Shown one piece after another: positions 1 to 9,845 of a DNA stretch of 64,000 nt; the first letter of the stretch is position 1; each line of letters opens with the position of its first letter. The DNA comes from Gemmatimonadota bacterium (lineage in GTDB: Bacteria > Gemmatimonadota > Gemmatimonadetes > Longimicrobiales > Gaopeijiaceae). Both the position numbers and the translations under genes were made by a program. The notes under the pieces are model-generated. The model ran no database searches. It worked only from the letters and a program-made list of their open reading frames with translations, and was not told the origin of the DNA. The DNA lies in assembly GCA_009692105.1 (NCBI GenBank), contig SHZS01000002.1:1-64000 (forward strand), read 5' to 3'.

Positions 1-1
1 G

Positions 2-3000
2 GCCGGGGAGGTCGCGAGGCATCTCCTCGAGGGGCGTCCCGAGGCCGCGCGCGAGGCCGCCTCGTGGTATGCGAATCTCTTCAAGGACCGGTACTACCTC
101 GAAGTACAAGCGCACGGGACCGAGGGGCAGGCCGAGCTGAACGCCAAGGTGTTCGAGCTCGCCGACGAGCTAGGGCTCCCGGTGGTCGCGACAAACGACG
201 CCCACTTCCTGGCCCGCGAAGACCACGAGGCGCACGACACGCTGCTCTGCATCGGGCTCGGGAAGGACAAGGACGATCCCGGTCGCATGCGCTACGACAA
301 TGGGCTCTACCTGAAGAACCCTGTCGAGATGCGTGGCACCTTCCCGGACCACTCCGAGACGATCGAGAACACGCTCCGGATCGCGGACGAGGTCACGCTC
401 GACTTCGAGAAGAGCTATCACGTCCCCGCCTTCTCCCTCCCCAGGGGCTATGCGACGGAGGGGGACTACCTCACGCACCTCGCCACGGCTGGCGCGAAGA
501 AGCGATACGGCGACCCCCTTCCCGATCACGTCCGCTCGCGGCTGGAGTTCGAGCTCGGGGTCATCCTCAAGACCGGGTATGCAGGTTATTTCCTGATTAC
601 GTGGGACTTCATCCGCTGGGCCCGGGAGCAGGGCATCCCGGTTGGCCCGGGCCGTGGTTCCGCGGCGGGTTCCGTGGTCAGCTATTCGCTCTGGATCACG
701 AACCTGGATCCTCTCCACTTCGACCTCCTCTTCGAGCGCTTCCTGAACCCTGAGCGGGTCTCGATGCCGGATATCGACGTGGACTTCTGCTTCGAGCGCC
801 GGAACGAGGTGATCGAATACGTCCGCCAGAAGTACGGGAGGGACGCCGTCGGGCAGATCATCACCTTCGGGACGATGAAGTCGCGGGCGGTGATCCGAGA
901 CGTGGGGAGGACGCTCGGGTTCGAGCCGTCCGAGACCGATCGGATTGCGAAGCTGATCCCGAATCAATCAGGGCAGAGTTACACGGTGCGCGAGGCCGTA
1001 GACCGTCTGGCCGAAGTACGAGACCTCTACAGAAGCGACGAGCGGCACCGGAATCTTTTCGACTACTCGATGACGCTGGAGGGACTTTCCCGCCACGCTT
1101 CCGTGCACGCGGCGGGAATCGTGATCGCGCCCGGGCCGCTCGATGACTACGTCCCGGTGTGCGTCCAGCAAACGAAAGGGGGAGCGGCGAGCGGGGACGG
1201 CGAGAGCGTCGTGGTCACGCAGTACGACATGAACGCGCTCGAGGATACCGGGATGCTCAAGATGGACTTCCTGGGCCTGAAGACCCTCACGGTCATCCAG
1301 GAGGCCGTCACCATGGTACGGGAGCGGGTCGGCGCGCTCCGCCACCCGCGGACCGGCGAAGTCTACGACGCGATGGACGACGTGCCGCTGGACGACCCGG
1401 ACGTCTACCGAATGATCGCGAGAGGGGGGACGGCCGGGGTATTTCAGTTCGAGTCCACGCTCGCTTCGGACAAGCTCCGCGCGATGCGGTGCGACCGCTT
1501 CGAGGATCTCGTGGCCACGAATGCGCTCATCCGCCCCGGCACGCTCGACTCAGGGATGACGGACGTCTACATCCGACGGAAGCTTGGCGAGGAGCCCGTT
1601 CGCTACCCGCATCCCGACCTGGTGAAGACGCTGGCCCCGACATACGGAGTCATCGTCTACCAGGAACAGGTCATGGCCATCGCCCACATCCTCGCGGGAT
1701 ACACTCTGGGCGAGGCAGACGTGCTTCGGAAGGCGGTGGGAAAGAAGGATGCGGCCCTCATCGTCGAGGAGCTCAAGGCCTTCGTGGCGCGAGCGGTCGC
1801 ACGTGGCGTGGACCGCCGCGTCGCGCAGGAGCTGGCGGGGCTAATTGAGAAGTTCGGGCGCTACGGCTTCCCAAAGGCCCACGCGAGCGCCTATTCACTC
1901 CTCTCCTACCAGACCGCCTGGCTCAAAGCCCACTACCCGGCCGAATTCATGGCCGCCCTTCTTTCGTCGGTGCTCGACCGCACCGACGACGTCGTGAAGT
2001 ACATCGGGGAATGTCGCGAACTCGGCCGCGCGCTCCCGCATCTCAAGGACGGGATCGAGGTCCTTCCGCCCGACGTCAACGAGTCCCGCTGGAAGTTCTG
2101 GGTCACGGAAGACCTCGGCATCCGATTCGGGCTCGGGGCCGTGCGGGGAGTCGGAGCCGGCGCTGTCGGATCGATCCTGGCGGGGCGGAGGGACAAAGGA
2201 GCCTTCCAAGGGCTCTTTGATTTTATTGAGCGGACCGACCTACGGGCACTGAACAAGCGGGCCTGCGAAGCTCTCATCGCGGCTGGAGCGCTGGACTCCT
2301 TTGGGCATCGCGCCCAGCTGCTGGCCGGCCTCGACGCGGCCTACTCGGAGGTGCAGGCGAGGGCCGCCGAGGTCGCCGCCGGTCAGGGCTCCCTCTTTGG
2401 GGCGGAAGGGCCGACGATGGAGCGGATCGCTCTTCGGCTGCCCGACGTGCCGAAGTGGGACGAGCAGGAGCGCCTTGCGCGGGAAAAGGAAGCGCTGGGG
2501 TTCTTCATCTCAGGGCATCCGCTGGATCGTTATCGCGACCTCTCCCGCGCCTTCGGCCCCGCGAACACCGCCGCACTCCCAGAGTTCGCCGGGCAGGACG
2601 TGGAGTTTGCGTGCGTCGTTACTAAGGTCGTGCGGCAGGTTCTCCGGAGGGACAACACCGAATGGGGTAAGGTGACGGTCGAGGACTTCCATGGGACCAC
2701 CACGGTCCTGGCGTTCGGAGAGGCCTGGCAGAGGGCGAGGACTGTTCTGGTCCAGGACGCCGCGGTGCTCCTCCGAGGGACCGTCTCCAATCGGGAGCGG
2801 GACGAGGAGGATCCGCCAATCTTCCTGGATTCGGCCGAACCCCTCGGGGCGGTTGGAGAGAGTGGACGGATCGCCGTGGCCATCGAGCTGCCCCCGGGAT
2901 CCGAGGTCGAGAGAGAGATCTTCGGGCGCGCCCGAGGTATTCTGGCAGCGCATCCCGGGCCCGCTCCGGTCGAGGTCTGGCTGGCGAACGGTGCCGTCGA

Positions 3001-3115
3001 GGCACCCCGGCTGCGGTCGAGGACCCTTCGCGTCCGGCCGGAGCGAGAGGCCCTCGCGGCACTGCGCGAACTCTTCGGACCCGGCGGGGTCCGGCTCGTG
3101 AGGGTGGATCGCTGA
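2..3115 (+). CDS. dnaE: DNA polymerase III subunit alpha, 5' end missing
   Basis: This is the catalytic subunit of the replicative DNA polymerase III. The reading frame is open from base 2, so the start codon lies before the window. About 1037 residues are present, against roughly 1160 in E. coli, so about 120-150 N-terminal residues are missing. The first ~85 visible residues are the end of the PHP domain (PVVATNDAHF). The C-family polymerase core follows, with GPGRGSAAGS near residue 218 and the catalytic acidic motif PDIDVDF near residues 256-262. Helix-hairpin-helix and OB-fold regions make up the C-terminal third. The length and the lack of an N-terminal 3'-5' exonuclease domain fit DnaE rather than PolC. 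It ends 43 bases before msrA on the same strand. Family assignment is very secure; the exact N-terminus cannot be seen. Confidence 0.97.
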   Translation, partial: AGEVARHLLEGRPEAAREAASWYANLFKDRYYLEVQAHGTEGQAELNAKVFELADELGLPVVATNDAHFLAREDHEAHDTLLCIGLGKDKDDPGRMRYDNGLYLKNPVEMRGTFPDHSETIENTLRIADEVTLDFEKSYHVPAFSLPRGYATEGDYLTHLATAGAKKRYGDPLPDHVRSRLEFELGVILKTGYAGYFLITWDFIRWAREQGIPVGPGRGSAAGSVVSYSLWITNLDPLHFDLLFERFLNPERVSMPDIDVDFCFERRNEVIEYVRQKYGRDAVGQIITFGTMKSRAVIRDVGRTLGFEPSETDRIAKLIPNQSGQSYTVREAVDRLAEVRDLYRSDERHRNLFDYSMTLEGLSRHASVHAAGIVIAPGPLDDYVPVCVQQTKGGAASGDGESVVVTQYDMNALEDTGMLKMDFLGLKTLTVIQEAVTMVRERVGALRHPRTGEVYDAMDDVPLDDPDVYRMIARGGTAGVFQFESTLASDKLRAMRCDRFEDLVATNALIRPGTLDSGMTDVYIRRKLGEEPVRYPHPDLVKTLAPTYGVIVYQEQVMAIAHILAGYTLGEADVLRKAVGKKDAALIVEELKAFVARAVARGVDRRVAQELAGLIEKFGRYGFPKAHASAYSLLSYQTAWLKAHYPAEFMAALLSSVLDRTDDVVKYIGECRELGRALPHLKDGIEVLPPDVNESRWKFWVTEDLGIRFGLGAVRGVGAGAVGSILAGRRDKGAFQGLFDFIERTDLRALNKRACEALIAAGALDSFGHRAQLLAGLDAAYSEVQARAAEVAAGQGSLFGAEGPTMERIALRLPDVPKWDEQERLAREKEALGFFISGHPLDRYRDLSRAFGPANTAALPEFAGQDVEFACVVTKVVRQVLRRDNTEWGKVTVEDFHGTTTVLAFGEAWQRARTVLVQDAAVLLRGTVSNRERDEEDPPIFLDSAEPLGAVGESGRIAVAIELPPGSEVEREIFGRARGILAAHPGPAPVEVWLANGAVEAPRLRSRTLRVRPEREALAALRELFGPGGVRLVRVDR

Positions 3116-3158
3116 ACGCGGGAACTCCTCTCCGGAGTCGGAGAGTCGGAGAAAGCGA

Positions 3159-3707
3159 ATGAAGGCTGAAACAGAACCGAGCTTGGCTGTGCTCGGGGGC
3201 GGGTGCTTCTGGTGTCTCGAAGCGGTCTTCCAGAAGCTGAAGGGAGTCGAGGAGGTCACCTCCGGCTACGCGGGGGGAGAGCACCCGGCTCCGACATACC
3301 GGGAGGTCTGCGCGGGCACCACCGGCCATGCAGAGGTGGTACGGATCATCTTCGACCCTGGTGTGATCCCGTACCGAACGCTTCTCGAAGTCTTCTTCGC
3401 AACCCACGACCCGACGACCCCGAACCGGCAGGGCGCGGACGCGGGACCTCAGTACCGCTCGATCATCTTGTACGACGGGATGGAACAGGAGAAGATCGCC
3501 CGGGGGGTAATCCGAGACCTCGAGGCCGACGGCCACTGGGACGCGCCGGTCGTAACCGAGCTCAGCGCGCTGGGAACCTTCTTCCCCGCGGAAAGGGAAC
3601 ACCACGACTATTACCGCCGGAACCCCTCGCAGCCGTATTGCGCGATCGTCGTCTCGCCGAAGGTCGCAAAGGCGAGGCGCGCCTTCCAGGAGTTGTACTG
3701 TGACTGA
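3159..3707 (+). CDS. msrA: Peptide-methionine (S)-S-oxide reductase MsrA
   Basis: MsrA reduces methionine-S-sulfoxide in proteins and free methionine, repairing oxidative damage. The 182-residue protein has the family active-site motif GGGCFWC, with the nucleophilic cysteine at residue 16, then YAGG and a TGHAEVV block typical of MsrA. There is no fused MsrB domain and no signal peptide, so it is a stand-alone cytoplasmic enzyme. The ATG is preceded by a purine-rich GGAGAAAGCGA stretch. Its stop overlaps the GTG start of the M3 peptidase by 8 bases, which suggests translational coupling. Confidence 0.95.
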   Translation: MKAETEPSLAVLGGGCFWCLEAVFQKLKGVEEVTSGYAGGEHPAPTYREVCAGTTGHAEVVRIIFDPGVIPYRTLLEVFFATHDPTTPNRQGADAGPQYRSIILYDGMEQEKIARGVIRDLEADGHWDAPVVTELSALGTFFPAEREHHDYYRRNPSQPYCAIVVSPKVAKARRAFQELYCD

Positions 3708-5742
3708 CCCGTCCCCTGCCCGAAACCCCCTCCTCGATCCCGCCTTCCGGATCCCCTTCCACCAGATCCGGGCCGAGCACGTGGGCCCCGGGGTGCGAGA
3801 GGCGCTGGCAGACGCCCGCTCCGAGGTGGAAGCCCTCGCCTCGAGCGAGGAGCCCCTCCTCTGGGAGACGACGGTCGAGCCGCTCGACGCGCTCATGGAA
3901 CGCCTTCACCACCGAACCACACCGGTCCATCACCTGCTCGCCGTGGCCGAGACGCCTGAGCTCAGGGAGGCCTGGGGAGACTTGCTTCCGGAGGTCTCGA
4001 GCTTTTGGTCGACGCTCTTCCTCGACGAGGGACTATGGAGCCGGGTGCGCCGGTACGCAGAGACGTCGGAGGCGAGGCGCCTGGAGGGGCTCAGGAAAAG
4101 ACATCTCGACTGTACCCTCCGGGACTTCCGGCGGTCTGGCGCCGATCTGGACCCCGCGGGGCGTCGCAGGCTGGAGGCGATCGAAGGCGAGCTCGCCCAA
4201 CTTCAGCAGAGCTTCTCGGAGAACGTGCTCGACGCCACCGCCGCGTTCACGCTCCACGTCACCGAGGCCAACCGCCTCCGGGGAGTGCCCGAGGACGCTT
4301 TGGAGCGCTTCCGGCAGAAGGCGGAGGGCCAAGGGACGCCGGGGTGGATCCTCACGCTCGACCATCCCTCATTCGAAGCGGTCCTCCGGTACGCAGAGGA
4401 CCGGGCGCTCCGCGCTGAGCTCCACGGGGCATTCTTCGCGCGCGCACGAATAGCCCCCTGGGACAACGGCCCGCTCATCCCGAAGATCCTCGAGCTGCGG
4501 AGGGAGAAGGCCGAGCTCCTCGGGTACGCCGACTTCCCGGACTACCGGCTCGAGGAACAGATGGTTAGGTCCGGAAGGAAGGCCCGAGACTTCGTGGCCG
4601 AGGTCGTCGGTCGGACGCGTCCCTACTGGGAGAGGGACCTGGGAGAGCTCCAGGCCCACGCCCGCACTCTGGGGATCGAATCGCTCGGGCCGTGGGACGT
4701 CGCGTTCGTGAGCGAGCGCCTCCGGCGCCACCGCTTCGATATCGACGAGGAGGAGCTGCGCCCCTATTTCCCCTTGGACTCCGTGCTCAAAGGGCTCTTC
4801 GAGACGACAGGCCGGCTCTTCGGGCTCAGGGTCGTCGAACGTGAGGTCGTGGAGGTGTGGCACCCCGATGTGCGCTACTTCGAGCTGAGCGACGAGGACG
4901 GCAAGCTGCTCGGCGGGTTCTACATCGACCTCTTTCCTCGGCCGAACAAGCGGGAGGGTGGGTGGATGAACGACCTGGGCTACGGGATCGGGAAAGCCGA
5001 CGGATCGGTTTCGCCCCATCTGGGCGTGATCTGCGCCAACTTCGCGCCGGCATCGAAGGACCGGCCTCCCCTCCTCACCCATCGGGACGTTCAAACGCTC
5101 TTCCACGAGTTCGGCCACCTGCTCCACCACATCACGTCGCGAGTCCCCATCTCCCGACGAGGAGGGGTGAGCGTCGCCTGGGATTGGGTCGAGCTTCCCT
5201 CCCAGCTGCTCGAGAACTGGACGTGGGAAAAGGACTCGCTCGACCTCTTCGCCCGGCACTGGCAGACCGGGGAAGTGCTGCCGGACCGGCTCCTTCAGCG
5301 AATGCTGCGGGCCCGGCGGTTCATGGGAGGCTGGCAACAGATGCGGCAGCTGGGCCTCGGGACCCTCGACCTCGCCCTCCACACGGACTACCGGCCCGAG
5401 CGCGACGGAGACGCCGTCGAGTGGGTGACCGATCTCCTTTCCCCCTTCTCCCCGGGCCCCAGCTTCGCAGCCGCCCATCCACTCCCGTCGTTCATGCACA
5501 TCTTTTCGGGGGGCTACGCGGCGTCCTACTATTCCTACCTCTGGTCCGCGGTACTCGAGGCCGACCTCTTCACCGTCTTTCAGGAAAACGGGATCTTCGA
5601 GCGCGAGACGGGCCGGCGGTACCTGGAGACGATCCTATCCGCGGGCGATCGGGACGACCCGGACGTCCTCTTCCGGACCTTCATGGGACGGGGCCCGGAC
5701 CCGGAGGCGCTGATCCGTCGCAATCTGGGAGAGGCAGCGTAA
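3700..5742 (+). CDS. prlC: M3 family oligopeptidase (oligopeptidase A / PrlC type)
   Basis: This cytoplasmic zinc metallopeptidase cleaves short peptides, including signal-peptide fragments. The 680-residue length is typical of oligopeptidase A. The zinc motif HEFGH lies at residues 469-473, and a downstream ELPSQLLENW block supplies the third zinc ligand of M3 peptidases. No signal peptide is visible. Translation starts at GTG 3700, 8 bases inside msrA, so the two are probably coupled. Assignment to M3 is certain. OpdA versus dipeptidyl carboxypeptidase (Dcp) cannot be settled without alignment, but length and motif context favour OpdA. Confidence 0.93.
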   Translation: MTDPSPARNPLLDPAFRIPFHQIRAEHVGPGVREALADARSEVEALASSEEPLLWETTVEPLDALMERLHHRTTPVHHLLAVAETPELREAWGDLLPEVSSFWSTLFLDEGLWSRVRRYAETSEARRLEGLRKRHLDCTLRDFRRSGADLDPAGRRRLEAIEGELAQLQQSFSENVLDATAAFTLHVTEANRLRGVPEDALERFRQKAEGQGTPGWILTLDHPSFEAVLRYAEDRALRAELHGAFFARARIAPWDNGPLIPKILELRREKAELLGYADFPDYRLEEQMVRSGRKARDFVAEVVGRTRPYWERDLGELQAHARTLGIESLGPWDVAFVSERLRRHRFDIDEEELRPYFPLDSVLKGLFETTGRLFGLRVVEREVVEVWHPDVRYFELSDEDGKLLGGFYIDLFPRPNKREGGWMNDLGYGIGKADGSVSPHLGVICANFAPASKDRPPLLTHRDVQTLFHEFGHLLHHITSRVPISRRGGVSVAWDWVELPSQLLENWTWEKDSLDLFARHWQTGEVLPDRLLQRMLRARRFMGGWQQMRQLGLGTLDLALHTDYRPERDGDAVEWVTDLLSPFSPGPSFAAAHPLPSFMHIFSGGYAASYYSYLWSAVLEADLFTVFQENGIFERETGRRYLETILSAGDRDDPDVLFRTFMGRGPDPEALIRRNLGEAA

Positions 5743-5774
5743 CCCGCGGCATTCGTGACCTTTAGGTCCAGCGT

Positions 5775-5795
5775 TCCGTTACAGGTCCGTTACAG
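5775..5795 (+). promoter_or_regulatory. Pho-box-like direct repeat upstream of pstS
   Basis: TCCGTTACAG occurs twice (5775-5784 and 5786-5795), an exact 10-base repeat with 11-base spacing. On the minus strand it reads CTGTAAC, four bases, CTGTAAC. That is the same geometry as the E. coli PhoB box (CTGTCAT, four bases, CTGTCAT). It lies 96 bases before the pstS start. Binding by a PhoB/PhoP-type regulator is inferred; no such gene lies in the window. Confidence 0.5.
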
Positions 5796-5890
5796 CCGCT
5801 TCCTAGCTTCCGCAGGGCTTCCGGATCGGGCCACCGCGGACCCCCATATCCGAGGGTCCCGTCCTTAGTCTTCCCAAGGGGAGGTGGAAC

Positions 5891-7036
5891 TTGTACACGG
5901 ATCTCGAACGCCGACCCTCGTTCGCACTCGCGGGCACTCTCATCGCCGTGTTCCTGGCCTCCGGGTGCTGGAGCTCGGACAGCAACGCCGGTTCCTCCGA
6001 GTCCGCGGCCGAAGATCTGGGCAGCGTGCTCACTCTGACCGGCGCGGGCGCAACCTTCCCCTTCCCGATCTACTCCCGCTGGTTTTCCATCTACTCGAGC
6101 ACCCATCCCGTTCGAGTCAACTATCAGTCCGTGGGATCAGGTGGCGGGATCCGGCAAATGATAGCGCGGACGGTGGACTTCGGAGCCACCGATGCTCCCC
6201 TGACGCCCGAGGATCTGGCCCAGATGCCGGGGACGCTCAGTATCCCCACGGTGATCGGGGCGGTCGTCCTGACGTACAACCTGCCGGAGGTCACGGGCAC
6301 TCTCCGCCTCGACGGTCCAACGATTGCAGCGATCTTCCTCGGGGAGGTGACGAGCTGGCGCGATCCGCGGATCGTGGCGCTGAACCCGGGAGTCTCGCTC
6401 CCCGAGCGGGCGATCCTCCCCATCCATCGGTCGGACGGCTCGGGGACGACCTACGTCTTCACGGACTACCTCTCTGCCGTGAGCCCGGATTGGACCACCC
6501 GTGTGGGACGAGGGAACGCGGTCCAGTTCCCGTCGGGACTTGGCGCGCGGGGGAACGAAGGCGTGACGGGCCAGGTTGAGCAGAGTCCGGGCGGGATCGG
6601 CTACGTCGAGCAGGTCTACGCCCGACAGAACAACCTCCCGGCGGCCGCCGTCCGGAACGCGATTGGCGAATTCGTCGAGCCAACCATCGACGCGATGACC
6701 CGCGCAGCCGAAGGACTGACCGAGAGGATTCCGGACAACAACGACTTCCGCCTCTCGATCGTGAACGCCCCCAGCCAGGGATCCTACCCGATCGCGTCCT
6801 GGACGTACCTGCTCGTCTCTCCGCAGTTCGCGGAGTGTCGCACGGCAGAGGCGCTGATCGACCTGATCCGCTGGTCACTCCTCGAAGGGGAGGCGGATGC
6901 GACCGCCCTTGGATACACCCCGATCGCGATGGAAATCCGGGTGCGCGAGCTCGAGTCTCTCAGAGTCGTGACCTGCGGACCGGACCACCGTCCGGTCTTG
7001 GATTCCGGGCAGCTCTTCAACCCGCCCAACCGCTGA
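5891..7036 (+). CDS. pstS: Phosphate ABC transporter substrate-binding protein PstS
   Basis: PstS is the high-affinity periplasmic phosphate receptor that delivers phosphate to PstCA. The 381-residue protein has a lipoprotein signal ending in LASGC (cysteine 26), so it is likely lipid-anchored. Phosphate-binding family motifs are visible: GAGATFPFPIYSRW, GSGGGIRQM, GATDAPL and HRSDGSGTTYVFTDYL. The start is TTG 5891, chosen because GGGGAGG at 5879-5885 gives a good ribosome binding site and the signal peptide begins immediately. It leads the pst operon, with a Pho-box-like repeat about 100 bases upstream, so phosphate-starvation induction is likely. Confidence 0.95.
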   Translation: MYTDLERRPSFALAGTLIAVFLASGCWSSDSNAGSSESAAEDLGSVLTLTGAGATFPFPIYSRWFSIYSSTHPVRVNYQSVGSGGGIRQMIARTVDFGATDAPLTPEDLAQMPGTLSIPTVIGAVVLTYNLPEVTGTLRLDGPTIAAIFLGEVTSWRDPRIVALNPGVSLPERAILPIHRSDGSGTTYVFTDYLSAVSPDWTTRVGRGNAVQFPSGLGARGNEGVTGQVEQSPGGIGYVEQVYARQNNLPAAAVRNAIGEFVEPTIDAMTRAAEGLTERIPDNNDFRLSIVNAPSQGSYPIASWTYLLVSPQFAECRTAEALIDLIRWSLLEGEADATALGYTPIAMEIRVRELESLRVVTCGPDHRPVLDSGQLFNPPNR

Positions 7037-7059
7037 CGAGCTACGTGTCCGTCCGAGCC

Positions 7060-8061
7060 ATGCGGCCGACCCCCGACTCTGCCGGCGCCCTCGACCTAAG
7101 TGGGCGCAGTCGCAGGGGGCTCCTTAGCCTCTTCCCCTCGCGTACCCGCGGGAACCTCGCCGACCAGGTGTACGCGGTCCTCGTGAGGAGCATGGGGATC
7201 GTGCTCCCCCTCCTCTTTGGGTTCATCGTGCTGCGCATCGGGGTTGCTGCGTGGCCCGCGATCCGCAGCTTCGGGCCGGCCTTCGTCACCAGCACCGACT
7301 GGAACCCGGTCGCGAGGGAGTTCGGGGCGCTTCCGTTCATTTATGGGACTGTCGTTTCGTCCTTCCTGGCGCTCGCCATCGCCGTCCCGCTCGCGGTCGG
7401 CCTAGCAATCTTCCTCACGGAGCTCGCGCCGAGGTGGCTCGCAGCTCCCGTGGCGTTCGCCACAGAGCTCCTCGCCGCAATACCGTCGGTCGTATACGGG
7501 CTCTGGGGAATCTTCGTGCTGGTCCCCTTCCTGCGCTCGGCAGTGCAGGAACCCCTCGCCGCGACGCTGGGTGGCGCAATCCCCTTTTTCGCGGGGCCGG
7601 CCTACGGGTTCAGCATGATGTCCGGGGCCGTGATCCTCTCGATCATGATCGTGCCGTTCATCTCGGCCGTGACGCGGGAGGTCCTGACCGCGGTCCCGCG
7701 AGACCAGCGCGAGGCCGCGCTCGCCCTCGGGGCCACACGCTGGGAGATGACCTGGCAAGTCGCGATCCCGTATGCCCTCCCGGGAATCTTGGGGGGAGCG
7801 ATCCTGGGTCTCGGGCGGGCTCTCGGCGAGACGGTGGCGATCACGATGGTGATCGGGAACCGACCCGATATCGCACGCTCCATCCTGGCGCCGGGGTACA
7901 CGATGGCATCGGTGCTCGCGAACGAGTTCTCTGAGGCCACGGGCGACCTCTACCTCTCCGCCCTGATGGAGGTGGCGCTCCTGCTGTTCGGGATCACGAT
8001 CCTCGTGAACGTGATCGCCCAGCTCCTCGTCTGGCGGGTTTCGCTGAGGGGCGGAAGATGA
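7060..8061 (+). CDS. pstC: Phosphate ABC transporter permease PstC
   Basis: PstC is one of the two membrane subunits of the Pst phosphate importer. About 333 residues include a hydrophobic N-terminal helix (MGIVLPLLFGFIVLRIGVAAW), further membrane segments, and the ABC permease EAA loop EAALALGATRWEMTW followed by GRALGETVAITMVIGN. I chose ATG 7060, shortly after pstS stops at 7036. GTG 7045 in the same frame is an alternative, and the open frame running back into pstS is not used. It overlaps pstA by four bases (ATGA). Confidence 0.92.
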   Translation: MRPTPDSAGALDLSGRSRRGLLSLFPSRTRGNLADQVYAVLVRSMGIVLPLLFGFIVLRIGVAAWPAIRSFGPAFVTSTDWNPVAREFGALPFIYGTVVSSFLALAIAVPLAVGLAIFLTELAPRWLAAPVAFATELLAAIPSVVYGLWGIFVLVPFLRSAVQEPLAATLGGAIPFFAGPAYGFSMMSGAVILSIMIVPFISAVTREVLTAVPRDQREAALALGATRWEMTWQVAIPYALPGILGGAILGLGRALGETVAITMVIGNRPDIARSILAPGYTMASVLANEFSEATGDLYLSALMEVALLLFGITILVNVIAQLLVWRVSLRGGR

Positions 8062-8924
8062 GCGACGGCGCTGGGTCGGTCGAGCGGGTACACCGCACCC
8101 GGAGGGTCGTGAACCGCTTGATGCTAACCCTCACAGGGGTCGCGGCGTTCGTGGTCGTGGTGCCCCTCCTCCTCATCTTCTACCACCTCGTCTCCGCCGG
8201 AGCGGGGGCGCTGAACCTGGACTTCTTCATCCGGCTTCCCGTTCCGGTGGGGGACACCGGTGGCGGGATGCTGAACGCCTTCGTCGGCACGCTCTCCCTA
8301 GTGGCCTATGCCACCCTCCTAGGCGTGCCGATCGCGGTGGGGGCCGGTATCTTTCTCGCGGAGGGGAGACGCGCCCCGCTTGCAACCGTCGTTCGATTCG
8401 TGGCCGACGTGATGAACGGGATCCCCTCGATCGTCATCGGCATTTTCGTCTGGGCATGGGTCGTGGTTGCGATGGGACGCTTCTCGCTCCTGGCTGGATC
8501 GATAGCCCTCGCGGTCATGTTGATCCCGATGGTCACGCGCACGACGGAGGAGATGATCCGACTCGTTCCCAGGGAGCTGAGGGAAGGAGCTCGCGCCCTC
8601 GGGTTCACGCGCTGGAGGACGACGCTTGGGATCATTCTCCCCGCAGCCCGGAGCGGGATCCTCACGGGCGTGCTGGTGGCGCTCGCTCGGATTGCCGGCG
8701 AGACCGCGCCTCTCCTCTTCACCGCCTTCGGGAATCCGTTCCTCGAGTGGCGCTTGAACGAGCCGGTCGCGTCGCTCCCGCTCCTCATCTACCAGTATGC
8801 GATCTCGCCTTACGACGACTGGCACCGCCAGGCGTGGGCGGCCTCGCTCGTACTGATCGGCTTCGTGCTGATGGTGAGCCTTGCGGCCCGCTTCGTGATC
8901 AGGAATCCCTATAGGGGCAGCTGA
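8058..8924 (+). CDS. pstA: Phosphate ABC transporter permease PstA
   Basis: PstA is the partner permease of PstC. The 288-residue protein has about six hydrophobic segments, starting with MLTLTGVAAFVVVVPLLLIF. It carries the EAA-type loop EGARALGFTRWRTTLG, then ARIAGETAPLLFTAFGN, which is characteristic of PstA. Its ATG overlaps the pstC stop (ATGA), so the two subunits are translationally coupled. PstB follows after 39 bases. Confidence 0.95.
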   Translation: MSDGAGSVERVHRTRRVVNRLMLTLTGVAAFVVVVPLLLIFYHLVSAGAGALNLDFFIRLPVPVGDTGGGMLNAFVGTLSLVAYATLLGVPIAVGAGIFLAEGRRAPLATVVRFVADVMNGIPSIVIGIFVWAWVVVAMGRFSLLAGSIALAVMLIPMVTRTTEEMIRLVPRELREGARALGFTRWRTTLGIILPAARSGILTGVLVALARIAGETAPLLFTAFGNPFLEWRLNEPVASLPLLIYQYAISPYDDWHRQAWAASLVLIGFVLMVSLAARFVIRNPYRGS

Positions 8925-8963
8925 CGGGCAGCCGCCCGTCGAGCCGAAAACGATGACCTCCGG

Positions 8964-9845
8964 ATGATGGAAGAGTCGCTTCTCCCGATGGAGACCAAGT
9001 GGAATCCGGGGGTGCCGGGAATCCCCGCGCCCACCGTGGGGGCATCGCACGCCTTACCGGAGGGAGGGAAGCAGGTGGCCGCGGGCGCGCCCTTCGCCGT
9101 CGAGGCCCGATCCTTCTCGTTCTGGTACGGAGCCAACCAGGCCCTAGCGGACATCTCGTTGACCATAACAACCCGACAGGTCACGGCGCTGATCGGTCCG
9201 TCCGGATGCGGGAAATCGACCTTCCTCCGGTCCATCAATCGGATGAACGACCTCATCCCGAACACTCGACACGAGGGAGAGCTCCTGCTCGAGGGAGGTT
9301 CGGTCTACCGACCCGATCAGGACGTGGTCCTTCTCCGTCGAAGGGTGGGGATGGTGTTCCAGAAGTCGAATCCGTTTCCCAAGTCCATCTTCGAGAACGT
9401 GGCGTACGGACCCAGGGTGAATCGCCTGGTCCAGGGGAGACGGCAGCTGGAGGGGTTGGTGGAGCGCTCGCTCCGGCAGGCAGCGCTCTGGGACGAGGTG
9501 AAGGACCGCCTCGAAAAGAGCGCGCTCGGGCTCTCGGGGGGGCAGCAGCAGCGCCTCTGTATCGCCCGCGCCCTGGCGGTCTCGCCCCATATCTTGCTCA
9601 TGGACGAACCGGCAAGCGCACTCGACCCCATCGCGACGCAGAAGATCGAGGAGTTGATCTACGAACTCAAAGACCAGTACACGATTGTGATCGTCACCCA
9701 TAATATGCAGCAGGCGGCTCGTGTTTCCGACGTGACGGCGTTCTTCTACCTCGGGAAGCTCGTCGAGGTCGGGAGGACCGAGGAAATCTTCACGAATCCC
9801 AAGAATGACCAGACCGAGGCCTATATCACGGGGCGGTTCGGATGA
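8964..9845 (+). CDS. pstB: Phosphate ABC transporter ATP-binding protein PstB
   Basis: PstB is the ATPase that powers PstCA. The 293-residue protein has Walker [10 protein letters not shown] at residues 78-86, signature LSGGQQQR, Walker [14 protein letters not shown], and the switch-histidine region [16 protein letters not shown]. It carries about 45 extra N-terminal residues compared with E. coli PstB (257 aa). The extension is compositionally plain, so a later start is possible, although ATG 8964 is the first available. The stop overlaps the phoU start. Confidence 0.95.
   Translation: MMEESLLPMETKWNPGVPGIPAPTVGASHALPEGGKQVAAGAPFAVEARSFSFWYGANQALADISLTITTRQVTALIGPSGCGKSTFLRSINRMNDLIPNTRHEGELLLEGGSVYRPDQDVVLLRRRVGMVFQKSNPFPKSIFENVAYGPRVNRLVQGRRQLEGLVERSLRQAALWDEVKDRLEKSALGLSGGQQQRLCIARALAVSPHILLMDEPASALDPIATQKIEELIYELKDQYTIVIVTHNMQQAARVSDVTAFFYLGKLVEVGRTEEIFTNPKNDQTEAYITGRFG

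Noticed and set aside
2622-3896. Minus-strand open frame of 424 codons across dnaE and msrA
   Set aside because: Spans two real plus-strand genes and looks random.
7036-7060. pstC start inside pstS (open frame back to 6835)
   Set aside because: The extra residues are an out-of-frame reading of pstS; ATG 7060 (or GTG 7045) fits the family.
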